DNA of 56,209 nt from Acinetobacter boissieri. GTDB lineage: Bacteria > Pseudomonadota > Gammaproteobacteria > Pseudomonadales > Moraxellaceae. The stretch spans positions 1-56,209 of the forward strand of contig NZ_FMYL01000014.1 in NCBI RefSeq assembly GCF_900096955.1, written 5' to 3'. The position numbers and the translations under genes are program-made. This document shows, in pieces, positions 30,277-38,513 of the stretch. Every line of letters begins with the position of its first letter. Positions within the stretch are counted from its first letter, which is position 1. The notes below the pieces were generated by a model, which was not told where the DNA came from, made no database searches, and saw only the letters and a list, made by a program, of their open reading frames with translations.

Positions 30277-32795
30277 ATAGCAAACCTCAATTAGGCAACA
30301 CGCAGACAAAAGAAAGCCCACTTAAAAAAGTGAGCAATCAGAAGCCAGTCCCAACTAGCCATAGCGATATTATAGCTCAATCTGAGGTACTAAAACCACA
30401 CGATAACGCCTATTTAGAGCATGATTTAGTTGTACGTTTTGGCAGTCCTAAACAACCCATTTATGTTATGGACGACATCTCAATTAGCAAAGAGGGTGAC
30501 GACCCAAGCAAAGATAAAAAGTACACCACCCCCCTATTATTGCCGATTGTGGACGGTTCACTACAGCAGATACAAACCTCAATTTTGAGTTTTAATCAAA
30601 CTGTATGTATTTACCCTGACAATGGTATAGCAAAGGGCTTTGCATATTTTGGTGAAATGGTAAAAGACCAACCAGTCATTATCACTCACCACCTTGAGCC
30701 ATTTTTTAAAGTGGCTAGCACTGGTTATGCTGTGGTTTTGGTGTTGCTTCCTAACGTATCAAAACCTTTTACTTATGACGCATTGAGTGGCTATGATCTA
30801 AAACAAGTTGAATTTGTGGTGAATCAACTGAGCAAAGCAGGCTACACGGCGTTATACATGCCTACACGCCCCGAACATATCAAAGCTGATGGATATGTGC
30901 AGTTAGAACAAAACACGGCTGTGAGGTTGTTAAATCAATACACGCAAGTGGGTAACATGCCTGACCTTGCCTGTACTGATGATACTGGAGAGGCTAAAGC
31001 ATTTCTTGATGAAGCGATACACCTTTTAAAACCCATAGACGTACTGCCAAAAGGACACCTTGCAAAACCGTTTAAAATGGACAATAACGCATGTGTGCAT
31101 ATCTTAGATAGTGGCTTGTACCTGATTAAAGAAACCACAGACGCAGACGGCGAAACCAAACAAACAAAAACCTTTATATCATCGCCAGTAACTATACTGG
31201 GGGAGGCTCGGAACAAGTGCAACGACCATTGGAAGCGTGTTGTCCAATTCCGTGATAAAGACAATTACATGCATACCTTACTTATCCCTTATGAGCACAT
31301 CATGGGGGAAGCACAAGACGCATTAAGAATTATCGCCAATCATGGGCTCATGCCTCCAAGACAGGTCAGTAAAAAGAATGTGTTTATGAATTATATTCAA
31401 GATTACCCAATAGAAAAGCGTTTTAGATGTGTGGTTAAAACAGGTTGGTACGATGATGCCTACGTTACAGCCCATAAGACCTACGGCAACACAGAGGGCG
31501 AAGACTTATTATTTAGTAATGATAGAAACGACCCATACAGCACACAAGGTACATTTGCAGGGTGGCAACAACTGAGCCAACTCATAGAGCCTCATGCACT
31601 GGCGGTACTGTCATTCTCATGTGCATTTGCAGGGCAACTAGTCGCACCGCTTCATATAGAAAGTGGTGGATTTCACATATACGGTTCATCTACTGACGGT
31701 AAAAGTACCATCACAAAAGCATCGTGCAGTATATGGGGCAGTCCTAAAACGGTATCTAAATCATGGCGTACCACAGACAACGCCCTAGAGGCTGAGGCAG
31801 AAATCAGAAACGACAACTTTTTAAATCTTGATGAATTACGCCAAGCCGTGCCTAAAGCGGTATCAGATATTATCTATATGCTCAGTGGTGGAGATGGTAA
31901 AGCACGAGCCAATAGATCGGGTAAAAACAAGGAGGTTAAAACCTTTAATTTAACGTACTGCTCAACAGGTGAAGTGATGCTTGAGGAGCATTTAAGACGA
32001 GGCGGATTGGAGCTCGATGCGGGGCTATTAATCCGTTTTGCACAGCTTCCAAGTGATGCAGGGCATGACTACGGCGTATTTGAAACGATTAACTACGGCA
32101 CACGCCCTCAAGACGTTGCTAACCGTATAAACGAGCTTGCAAGCCGACACTATGGACATGCAGGGGTAAAGTGGCTCACTTATCTAACCCAAGACAAAGA
32201 CAGCATAATGGAACGAGCAAAGGGCTTGCTAGAGGGCTTTATTAAGCAATACTCACCTAAGACCACCAACGGACAGACAAGCCGTGTACTGCGCCGTTTT
32301 GCATTGGTCGCAGTCGCAGGGGAGCTAGCAACCCAAGCAGACATTACAGGGTGGCAACGTGGGCGAGCCTTTGACGCTGTCGGACAGTGTTTTAATACAT
32401 GGCTAAATAGTTTTGGTGATGGTAGTAATTTGGAGGAAACCAAAATACTAGAACACTTCAAGGCGTTTATTGAATCTCACGGATCAAGTCGTTTCGAGAG
32501 CTTAATTGTGATTAGACACGCAGACGGCGAAGTTGTCCGCCCTCGTATTCATAACCAAGTTGGCTATTATGACCCTGACGAAAAAACATACCTTGTATCA
32601 TCGACCTTGTTTAAAAAAGAAATGTGTTTAGGTATCAATGAAGCTAACGCTAAAAAGGTGCTTAAAAAGAATGGGTGGATAGATTGTGACAATGGGCGTT
32701 ATGACAAGCGTGTAGGTCGTTCAAAGTTACCAAGTGGAGAGCGTCCCGCAATGCTTCATTTTAATGAAAGAGTAATACAGAACTCGGAGATATAA
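30273..32795 (+). CDS. DUF927 domain P-loop ATPase, island replication helicase/primase-like
   Basis: Large protein (840 aa) with a DUF927 ATPase core. Walker A is GSSTDGKST (about 470-480) and Walker B is in FLNLDELRQ (about 514-522). A sensor-like GGDGKARANRSGKNK follows near 542. The N-terminal third has no motif I can name but fits the primase-like or regulatory part often seen with DUF927. These proteins sit in replication modules of P4-like islands and are thought to act as helicases. Context agrees: HTH genes upstream, and a dense 11-copy repeat array immediately downstream that could be the origin. Enzymatic role is inferred, not shown. Confidence 0.85.
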   Translation: MNSKPQLGNTQTKESPLKKVSNQKPVPTSHSDIIAQSEVLKPHDNAYLEHDLVVRFGSPKQPIYVMDDISISKEGDDPSKDKKYTTPLLLPIVDGSLQQIQTSILSFNQTVCIYPDNGIAKGFAYFGEMVKDQPVIITHHLEPFFKVASTGYAVVLVLLPNVSKPFTYDALSGYDLKQVEFVVNQLSKAGYTALYMPTRPEHIKADGYVQLEQNTAVRLLNQYTQVGNMPDLACTDDTGEAKAFLDEAIHLLKPIDVLPKGHLAKPFKMDNNACVHILDSGLYLIKETTDADGETKQTKTFISSPVTILGEARNKCNDHWKRVVQFRDKDNYMHTLLIPYEHIMGEAQDALRIIANHGLMPPRQVSKKNVFMNYIQDYPIEKRFRCVVKTGWYDDAYVTAHKTYGNTEGEDLLFSNDRNDPYSTQGTFAGWQQLSQLIEPHALAVLSFSCAFAGQLVAPLHIESGGFHIYGSSTDGKSTITKASCSIWGSPKTVSKSWRTTDNALEAEAEIRNDNFLNLDELRQAVPKAVSDIIYMLSGGDGKARANRSGKNKEVKTFNLTYCSTGEVMLEEHLRRGGLELDAGLLIRFAQLPSDAGHDYGVFETINYGTRPQDVANRINELASRHYGHAGVKWLTYLTQDKDSIMERAKGLLEGFIKQYSPKTTNGQTSRVLRRFALVAVAGELATQADITGWQRGRAFDAVGQCFNTWLNSFGDGSNLEETKILEHFKAFIESHGSSRFESLIVIRHADGEVVRPRIHNQVGYYDPDEKTYLVSSTLFKKEMCLGINEANAKKVLKKNGWIDCDNGRYDKRVGRSKLPSGERPAMLHFNERVIQNSEI

Positions 32796-32806
32796 AGAAT
32801 ATTAAT

Positions 32807-33051
32807 TGTGACCACTGTGACCGCTTGTATATTTATTATAGTAACTTATTGTTATATATATATATAGTGGTCACAGTTTTATTAATTAAGGCTGAATTAC
32901 GACTGTGACCGCATTGTGACCACTGTGACCGTTTTAAGGTGGTCACAATTATTATGAGGTCTATTTTTATGGTTTGTGACCACTTTTACTGAAATAAGTA
33001 TATATAAATTAGTATCTTACAAAGGTGGTCACAATGGTCACAGTGGTCACA
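32807..33051. repeat. array of 11 TGTGACC/GGTCACA iterons, candidate island origin
   Basis: TGTGACC occurs at 32807, 32816, 32904, 32915, 32924 and 32975. Its reverse complement GGTCACA occurs at 32869, 32941, 33027, 33036 and 33045. The 16-mer TGTGACCACTGTGACC is present exactly at 32807-32822 and 32915-32930, and inverted at 33036-33051. Many neighbours are 9 bp apart, start to start. A TA-rich tract (32851-32867) lies inside. The array fills the 405-bp gap after the DUF927 gene. Interpretation as an origin is inference. Confidence 0.9.
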
Positions 33052-33200
33052 CTCAAAATGACACGGTTTGGGTGCTTAGAGGTGATAACAGGTCAAGAGT
33101 GAGTTTTTAGGTGGTATGGGTATATATGATTGGCTGAACAAGTTCAAAGTGTTTATATTTAACTAAATATTTTTTTAAAAATTTAATAAATGAGGGGCTT

Positions 33201-34220
33201 ATGTCTGATATAAAAACTAGCGAATTTCTTTTATATGTTTCTGAGGATGGAGAGCTAAAAATTGATGTTCGATTATTAGATGAAACGGTTTGGCTTACTC
33301 AAAAACAAATGGCTGAGATGTTTCAGAAAAATGTTAGTACTATTAATGAACATATTAAAAATGTCTTTGATGAGGGGGAACTTGATCAAAATTCAACTAT
33401 TCGGAATTTCCGAATAGTTCAACAGGAGGGTGGTAGAAGTATCGAACGAGAAGTACAGCACTATAATTTAGATGTGATTATTTCTGTTGGTTATCGGGTT
33501 AAATCTAATCGTGGTACACAGTTCCGTATATGGGCAACTAAAGTGCTACGTGAGTATATTGTTAAAGGTTTTGCAATGGATGATGCAAGACTTAAAAATG
33601 GTGGAAATAACCAATATTTTGATGAATTACTTGCACGTATTCGTGATATCAGAGCGTCAGAAAAGCTTTTTTATCAAAAGGTACTGGAAATATATGCAAC
33701 TAGTATAGATTATGACCCTAAAGAGGCAGAGTCACAGAAATTTTTTCAAACTGTTCAAAATAAAATGCACTGGGCAGCACATGGACATACAGCAGCAGAA
33801 GTAGTTTTTAGTCGTGTAGATGGTACAAAGCCAAACATGGGAATGACAAGTTTTTCTGGTGATGGGCATCCAAAATCTAAAGACATTGCAGTAGCCAAAA
33901 ATTATCTGCAAGAAAAAGAAATTGATGTTTTAAATCGCTTAGTGAGTATGTATTTGGATTTTGCAGAGCTACAGGCACTCAATGGTACATCAATGTATAT
34001 GAAGGATTGGGTAGCTAAGCTAGATAAGTTTTTAGTAGCTTCTGATCGAGAGCTTTTGACACATGCTGGAAAAATCTCAAAATTGGAAGCGAAGCAGAAA
34101 GCACAGTTAGAATATGCTGTGTATAAAAAGCAATATATCGACTATCAAACTCCCGTAGAAAAGCATTTTCAAGAAGCGATTAAAGATGTTGTAAAAATTG
34201 CTAAGCAAAGAAAAAAATAA
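33201..34220 (+). CDS. RhuM family protein
   Basis: Member of the virulence RhuM family, named after a gene on a Salmonella pathogenicity island; the biochemical function is unknown. The 339 residues show the conserved N-terminal part (LLYVSEDGELKIDVRL, TVWLTQKQMAEMF with an HTH-like pattern, NVSTINEHIKNVF), then YNLDVIISVGYRVKSNRGTQFRIWAT, a segment shared with phage KilA-N/BRO-like proteins. The C-terminus contains AAEVVFSRVDGTKPNMGM. Such genes are common next to type I restriction systems. Own ribosome site GAGGGG before ATG 33201. Confidence 0.9.
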   Translation: MSDIKTSEFLLYVSEDGELKIDVRLLDETVWLTQKQMAEMFQKNVSTINEHIKNVFDEGELDQNSTIRNFRIVQQEGGRSIEREVQHYNLDVIISVGYRVKSNRGTQFRIWATKVLREYIVKGFAMDDARLKNGGNNQYFDELLARIRDIRASEKLFYQKVLEIYATSIDYDPKEAESQKFFQTVQNKMHWAAHGHTAAEVVFSRVDGTKPNMGMTSFSGDGHPKSKDIAVAKNYLQEKEIDVLNRLVSMYLDFAELQALNGTSMYMKDWVAKLDKFLVASDRELLTHAGKISKLEAKQKAQLEYAVYKKQYIDYQTPVEKHFQEAIKDVVKIAKQRKK

Positions 34221-34222
34221 CA

Positions 34223-34249
34223 TAAAGCCTCATCATGTATGGGGCTTTA
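34223..34249 (+). terminator. hairpin after rhuM-like gene
   Basis: TAAAGCCTCAT pairs with ATGGGGCTTTA (one G-T wobble) directly behind the stop codon. No strong T-run follows. Confidence 0.5.
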
Positions 34250-34476
34250 AAATATCTAGTTTTCCCTAGTTCTAACACTTAGTACCATTTAAAAGTCATG
34301 TTTAGTCATGGCGTTTTGTATAACTACGTATAACAAGAAATAGGTGTTTAATAGAAATAAATTGTTTTGACATTTTCTTTGATATTTATTTGTTTATTTA
34401 TTCATCAAAACGATATTAAGCCATTGCTTTATAATGATAATAAATTGACATTTCTTGTGACATTTTGGGGTTAAAT

Positions 34477-34593
34477 ATGCCATTTCTAACGTGTTCAAAA
34501 AGTCGGTATAGGTATGGTGGAAATGACCATGTCCCCATTTTAAAGTTCAGGTTTTCTCAGGTTTTGACACTTCAAAAGGTTAAGTTTTATTAA
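34477..34593 (+). CDS. tentative 38-residue open frame
   Basis: Small frame starting MPFLTCSKSRYRYGGNDHV, with GGGG seven bases upstream of the ATG. It is basic and has no family I recognise. It lies in the 690-bp gap between the RhuM and Fic genes, where no other gene can be supported. It may be chance or a remnant. Confidence 0.2.
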   Translation: MPFLTCSKSRYRYGGNDHVPILKFRFSQVLTLQKVKFY

Positions 34594-34716
34594 GTCGGAG
34601 CAGTCTTTAAATAACAAGTTTTGACAGGTTCTAAAAGTTGGGTTTTGTGGGGTTCTAATATGAGTTTTTATGAGTACAGCGTAAATTTTCGTTCTACTGA
34701 GTATATAAGCCCTACT

Positions 34717-34893
34717 CATGTTTATATTTCATGGTTTTATCGACACGTTAAGTATTTCATGTTTACACCATCGCCATATCAAGCCCCTCATGTCGATATT
34801 TTGCCTTTTTATCGACATGACATAGGTAACATGTTTATAGTATCGACATATAGTTATACTCATGTCGAAGTTTTGCCCTTTTATCGACATGAC
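34717..34893. repeat. 72-bp-period repeat with 33-bp palindromic units before fic
   Basis: Three 33-bp elements start at 34717, 34789 and 34861, exactly 72 bp apart. The last two differ at three positions; the first is degenerate. Each intact copy is bounded by CATGTCGA and TCGACATG, an 8-bp inverted repeat around about 15 bases. The array ends 19 bases before the Fic start codon. Its 24-codon period leaves one frame open (34621-34902) that would encode a 24-aa repeat, but palindromes and position suggest operator or RNA structure rather than a gene. Confidence 0.85.
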
Positions 34894-34911
34894 CATATTT
34901 AGGTGTTTGAG

Positions 34912-36021
34912 ATGAATCAATGGCAAGCCGAGCAACCATATAACCAACTGCCACAGCTACCACCTGAGCAAGACATAGAAACAAAGGTAGTTTTAAAGGC
35001 ATGTATCACGGCGAATAAAGCCCTTGCCGAGCTAAAACAGGCAGGTGAGTTAATACCAAATCAAAATATGCTCATTAATATCATTCCGTTGCTTGAGGCT
35101 AAAGATAGCTCAGAGATTGAAAACATTGTCACCACCACAGACAAGTTATTTCAACATGCACAAGGCAATGATGATACTGCCGACCACTCAACCAAAGAAG
35201 CCCTACGCTACCGTACTGCATTGTATAAAGGCGTACAGTCAATTAAAGAACGCCCATTGTCTACAGGTACAGCGATAGAGATATGCCAAACACTTAAAGG
35301 TGTGGATTTAGGCATTAGATCGACAACAGGCACAGCATTAAAAAATAGCTACACTGGTGAAGTGATTTATACGCCACCAGTCGGTGAGGACAACATAAGA
35401 GGGCTATTGTCTAATTGGGAGAAGTTTATTCACTACAACGATGACTTAGACCCTTTAGTTAAATTGGCAGTATCACATTATCAGTTTGAAGCAATACACC
35501 CATTTATAGATGGTAACGGACGTACAGGGCGTGTACTCAATGTATTGTATTTGATGGGTGAAAACCTTTTGAGCTTGCCTATACTTTACCTGAGCCGTTT
35601 TATTATTCATAACAAGGCAAAGTATTATGAGCTATTGCTTAATGTGACCAAACAGGGTGATTGGGAATCATGGATATTATTCATATTACAAGCCATTAAA
35701 GTCACCAGTGAGTGGACACTTGCCAAGATTAATGGCATTAAACAGCTACATGAGCATACAGTGGAGTATGTTAAAGCCAATGCTGAGAAAATATATACAA
35801 GAGAGCTTGTAGACCTCATATTCGAGCAACCCTATAGCCGTATTAGCAATGTGGTAGACAAAGGCATAGCTAAACGTCAATCAGCATCAAACTACCTCAA
35901 GAAGCTCGCAGAAATAGGCGTACTGGAGGAAATGACAGTAGGTAAAGAAAAGTTATTTATCCACCCTAAACTATTGGCTTTATTACAAGATGAAAGCCAT
36001 AGCTTCATGCCTTATGAGTAG
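34912..36021 (+). CDS. class II Fic family protein (predicted AMP transferase)
   Basis: Fic enzymes transfer AMP (rarely other groups) from a nucleotide to hydroxyl side chains of target proteins. The 369-residue protein has the N-terminal Fic_N-like domain with the inhibitory motif S66-x3-E70-N71 (in KDSSEIENIV), the Fic core with intact active site HPFIDGNGRTGR (196-207), and a C-terminal winged-helix domain (about 290-360). This is a self-inhibited class II enzyme, so no separate antitoxin is needed. GTG 34903 is an alternative start. The gene follows the 72-bp repeat. Its role in this island may be phage defence or regulation; that is inference. Confidence 0.9.
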   Translation: MNQWQAEQPYNQLPQLPPEQDIETKVVLKACITANKALAELKQAGELIPNQNMLINIIPLLEAKDSSEIENIVTTTDKLFQHAQGNDDTADHSTKEALRYRTALYKGVQSIKERPLSTGTAIEICQTLKGVDLGIRSTTGTALKNSYTGEVIYTPPVGEDNIRGLLSNWEKFIHYNDDLDPLVKLAVSHYQFEAIHPFIDGNGRTGRVLNVLYLMGENLLSLPILYLSRFIIHNKAKYYELLLNVTKQGDWESWILFILQAIKVTSEWTLAKINGIKQLHEHTVEYVKANAEKIYTRELVDLIFEQPYSRISNVVDKGIAKRQSASNYLKKLAEIGVLEEMTVGKEKLFIHPKLLALLQDESHSFMPYE

Positions 36022-36035
36022 TTATCTACATCACT

Positions 36036-36203
36036 TCAATCACAATCTATATCAAAAATACGTAGTGTTGTATGAGTCGCACCAAAATATGTGCCTTCAT
36101 CTACATCTAAAACAAGCCATTCCTCACACTGAGTACATTGAAAGGGTTTTGTGTCTTCGTAATCCTCAATCGTTACGCCGTGTTCGCAGTTTGGACAAAT
36201 CAT
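36036..36203 (-). CDS. 55-residue zinc-ribbon protein
   Basis: A short minus-strand frame starting MICPNCEHGVTIEDYEDTKP and ending in DIDCD. It has two CxxC knuckles (CPNC at 3-6 and CTQC at 23-26), the geometry of a zinc ribbon, in an acidic protein. A GAGG ribosome site lies 6-8 bases before the ATG. It sits convergent to fic (stops 15 bases apart) and divergent from hsdM. Zinc binding is inferred from spacing. Similar micro-proteins may bind nucleic acid or partner proteins; function unknown. Confidence 0.65.
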   Translation of the reverse strand: MICPNCEHGVTIEDYEDTKPFQCTQCEEWLVLDVDEGTYFGATHTTLRIFDIDCD

Positions 36204-36294
36204 ACTAAACCTCGTGAGTTGTTTTAAAGCATATAAAGATCACATAACAGCATTAAATAATGATGAAGTGCCTTGAAAAATTACACTGCAACTA

Positions 36295-36487
36295 TTGCAG
36301 TGTTTTTAAAGCATTTTGCAGTCATTTTTGCACAGTTTTATTTTTGTTTTAAATCGTTGTTTCATAAAATATATCATTGCAAAAATTTGCAGTCATATAA
36401 ATCAATCTTCATTTGTGAACTTGCGGTCTTTTTTGCATTAAATGGCTATTGCTTGAAAGGCTTTTATAAATTGCATACTATGCGGTC
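36295..36487. repeat. five TTGCRGTC-type repeats upstream of hsdM
   Basis: TTGCAGT(G) at 36295-36301, TTGCAGTC at 36316-36323 and 36387-36394, TTGCGGTC at 36421-36428, and ATGCGGTC at 36480-36487. All are on the plus strand in the 307-bp gap between the zinc-ribbon gene start and hsdM. They look like operator sites for a regulator of the restriction system and/or the divergent small gene. Confidence 0.6.
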
Positions 36488-36510
36488 ATTGTAAATTTAG
36501 GTTAATAGAA

Positions 36511-38511
36511 ATGGCTTCTGCACCAAACAATACAGAATCAACACTTGCAAGTTTTATTTGGAAAAATGCAGATGATTTAAGAGGTGATTTTGCCCATACA
36601 GATTTTGGTAAGATTATTTTACCATTTACAGTTTTACGGCGTTTAGAGTGTGTACTTGAATCTACAAAAGATGCTGTATTAAGCACATATCAACAGCTTG
36701 AATATCAAGATATGGGTGTGAATGATATTTTGTGTGATATCAGTGGCTACCCTTTTTATAATAAGTCGACATATAACCTTTCAAACTTAGGCGGAACAAA
36801 AACAAAAGCCAACCTAGAAGATTATATTGCGAATTTTTCTGAAAATGTGCGTGTTATTTTTGAGCAGTTTGACTTTAGCAATACCATTAGCAAATTGGCA
36901 AAAGCAGATCTGTTATACCTTATTTGTAATAACTTTAATGCAATAGACTTGCATCCAAATGTTGTTCCCGACCGAACCATGAGTAATGTGTATGAGCATC
37001 TGATTGCCCGTTTTGGTGCTGAAGTGGGTACGGGGTCTGAGGACTTTATGACCCCTAGAGATATTGTTCACTTGGCAGCTACACTATTGATTGAACCTGA
37101 TAATGCTTTATTTGAGCAAACACAGGGTTTGGTTCGCAATATTTATGACCAAACCTGCGGTACATCAGGCTTTTTAACCGATATGATGAATTATATAGAT
37201 GGTTTAAAAGATCGTTATAAAGTTGCCCCTGCCCTTATTCCCTTTGGTCAAGAAATACAGCCCGAAACTCATGCGGTTGCTTTGGGTAGCATGTTACTTA
37301 AAAAACTAGAATCAGACCCTAGCCGTGATTTATCACAAAATATTAAATTGGGTAGTACGTTAAGCAATGACCAATATATGGGCAAGCGATTTCACTACCA
37401 GTGTTCTAACCCACCGTTTGGTATGTCTTGGGCAAAAGATGCTAAATTTGTACAAAAAGAACATAACGAAGGGAAAAGTGGTCGTTTCGGTGCAGGGTTA
37501 CCAAAATCTAGCGATGGTTCAATGTTGTTTTTACAAAACCTGATTTCTAAATTAGAGCTTCCTGAAAATGGCGGTGGTCGAGGTGCAATCGTGCTGTCAG
37601 GCTCACCATTGTTTAATGGTGGTGCAGGTTCGGGCGAATCTGAAATACGCCGTTTTATTTTAGAGAATGATTACCTAGAAGCGATTGTGGCTTTACCAAC
37701 AGATATTTTCTTTCGTACAGGTATTGGTACGTATATTTGGCTCATTTCAAACCGTAAGACAGAAGAACGTAAAAATAAGGTGCAATTAATAGATGCCACA
37801 GCAATGGGAGCATCTATGCGGAAAAATGAAGGCAATAAGCGTAAATTTGTCGACCAAAAAGCGATAGATGAAATCACCCGTATTTATGCAGATTTTACCG
37901 AGTCTGCTGTGAGCAAGATTTTTGACTATACCGACTTTGGCTACCGTAGAGTACGTGTGCTACGCCCTTTGCGTATGTATATAGACTTTAATGAATTCAA
38001 CATAAATAAGTTTCAGTCTTTAAAAGAATATTGGAAATTACCAACAGAAGGGCAAGAAGAGCTACTAGCGTATGTAGAAGCATTTGCAGGGCAAGAAAAG
38101 AGCTTTACATGGTTTAATGAAGAATTTTTACCAAATTTTCCTTTAAAGAAAATGAGTAAATCACTTCTTTTAACACTAGTTGATATATTTGGTGTAGAAA
38201 AAGAAGATGCAGATATTGTATATATCAATGATGAAATACAAGCAAAAAAAGAACTAACTGATTATGAAAACATTCCATTAAACCAAGATATATATGAATA
38301 CATGGAAAAAGAGGTTTTACCTCATGCCCATGATGCCTTTATTGATGAAAAATACACTGATGCACAAGACGGCGATATAGGCGTTGTGGGTTATGAAATT
38401 AACTTTAACCGTTATTTTTATGTGTTTGAACCACCACGTCACCCAAATGAAATTATGGCGGAAATTAAACTGCTTTCGGCAGAAGTCGCACAGCTATTGG
38501 GTGAGGTGTAA
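36511..38511 (+). CDS. hsdM: type I restriction-modification DNA methyltransferase subunit HsdM
   Basis: N6-adenine methyltransferase subunit that with HsdS methylates the target and protects host DNA. The 666 residues have an N-terminal HsdM_N helical domain (IWKNADDLRGDF, KIILPFTVLRRLE), the SAM-binding motif I region YDQTCGTSGFLTDMM near 213, and the catalytic NPPF motif (CSNPPFGMSWAK) near 300. A long C-terminal part (about 500-666) would contact HsdS and DNA. All key motifs are intact. hsdS starts 3 bases after the stop, so the two are coupled. Confidence 0.96.
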   Translation: MASAPNNTESTLASFIWKNADDLRGDFAHTDFGKIILPFTVLRRLECVLESTKDAVLSTYQQLEYQDMGVNDILCDISGYPFYNKSTYNLSNLGGTKTKANLEDYIANFSENVRVIFEQFDFSNTISKLAKADLLYLICNNFNAIDLHPNVVPDRTMSNVYEHLIARFGAEVGTGSEDFMTPRDIVHLAATLLIEPDNALFEQTQGLVRNIYDQTCGTSGFLTDMMNYIDGLKDRYKVAPALIPFGQEIQPETHAVALGSMLLKKLESDPSRDLSQNIKLGSTLSNDQYMGKRFHYQCSNPPFGMSWAKDAKFVQKEHNEGKSGRFGAGLPKSSDGSMLFLQNLISKLELPENGGGRGAIVLSGSPLFNGGAGSGESEIRRFILENDYLEAIVALPTDIFFRTGIGTYIWLISNRKTEERKNKVQLIDATAMGASMRKNEGNKRKFVDQKAIDEITRIYADFTESAVSKIFDYTDFGYRRVRVLRPLRMYIDFNEFNINKFQSLKEYWKLPTEGQEELLAYVEAFAGQEKSFTWFNEEFLPNFPLKKMSKSLLLTLVDIFGVEKEDADIVYINDEIQAKKELTDYENIPLNQDIYEYMEKEVLPHAHDAFIDEKYTDAQDGDIGVVGYEINFNRYFYVFEPPRHPNEIMAEIKLLSAEVAQLLGEV

Positions 38512-38513
38512 AC

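Noticed and set aside
34317..34336. TTGTATAACTACGTATAACAA segment looked like a Xer dif/pdif site and shares a 14-mer with the palindrome at 8714.
   Set aside because: The left half resembles a XerC site, but the right half matches poorly to XerD arms and there is no plasmid-like context. The shared 14-mer may be chance in AT-rich DNA.
34621..34902. Open frame encoding a 24-residue repeat upstream of fic.
   Set aside because: The repeat period is a multiple of three, so all frames on both strands keep the pattern. It has no good start or ribosome site and the palindromes suggest a regulatory role.
35990..36208. 72-codon plus-strand frame after fic.
   Set aside because: It is antisense to the better supported zinc-ribbon gene and shows no protein-like features or ribosome site.
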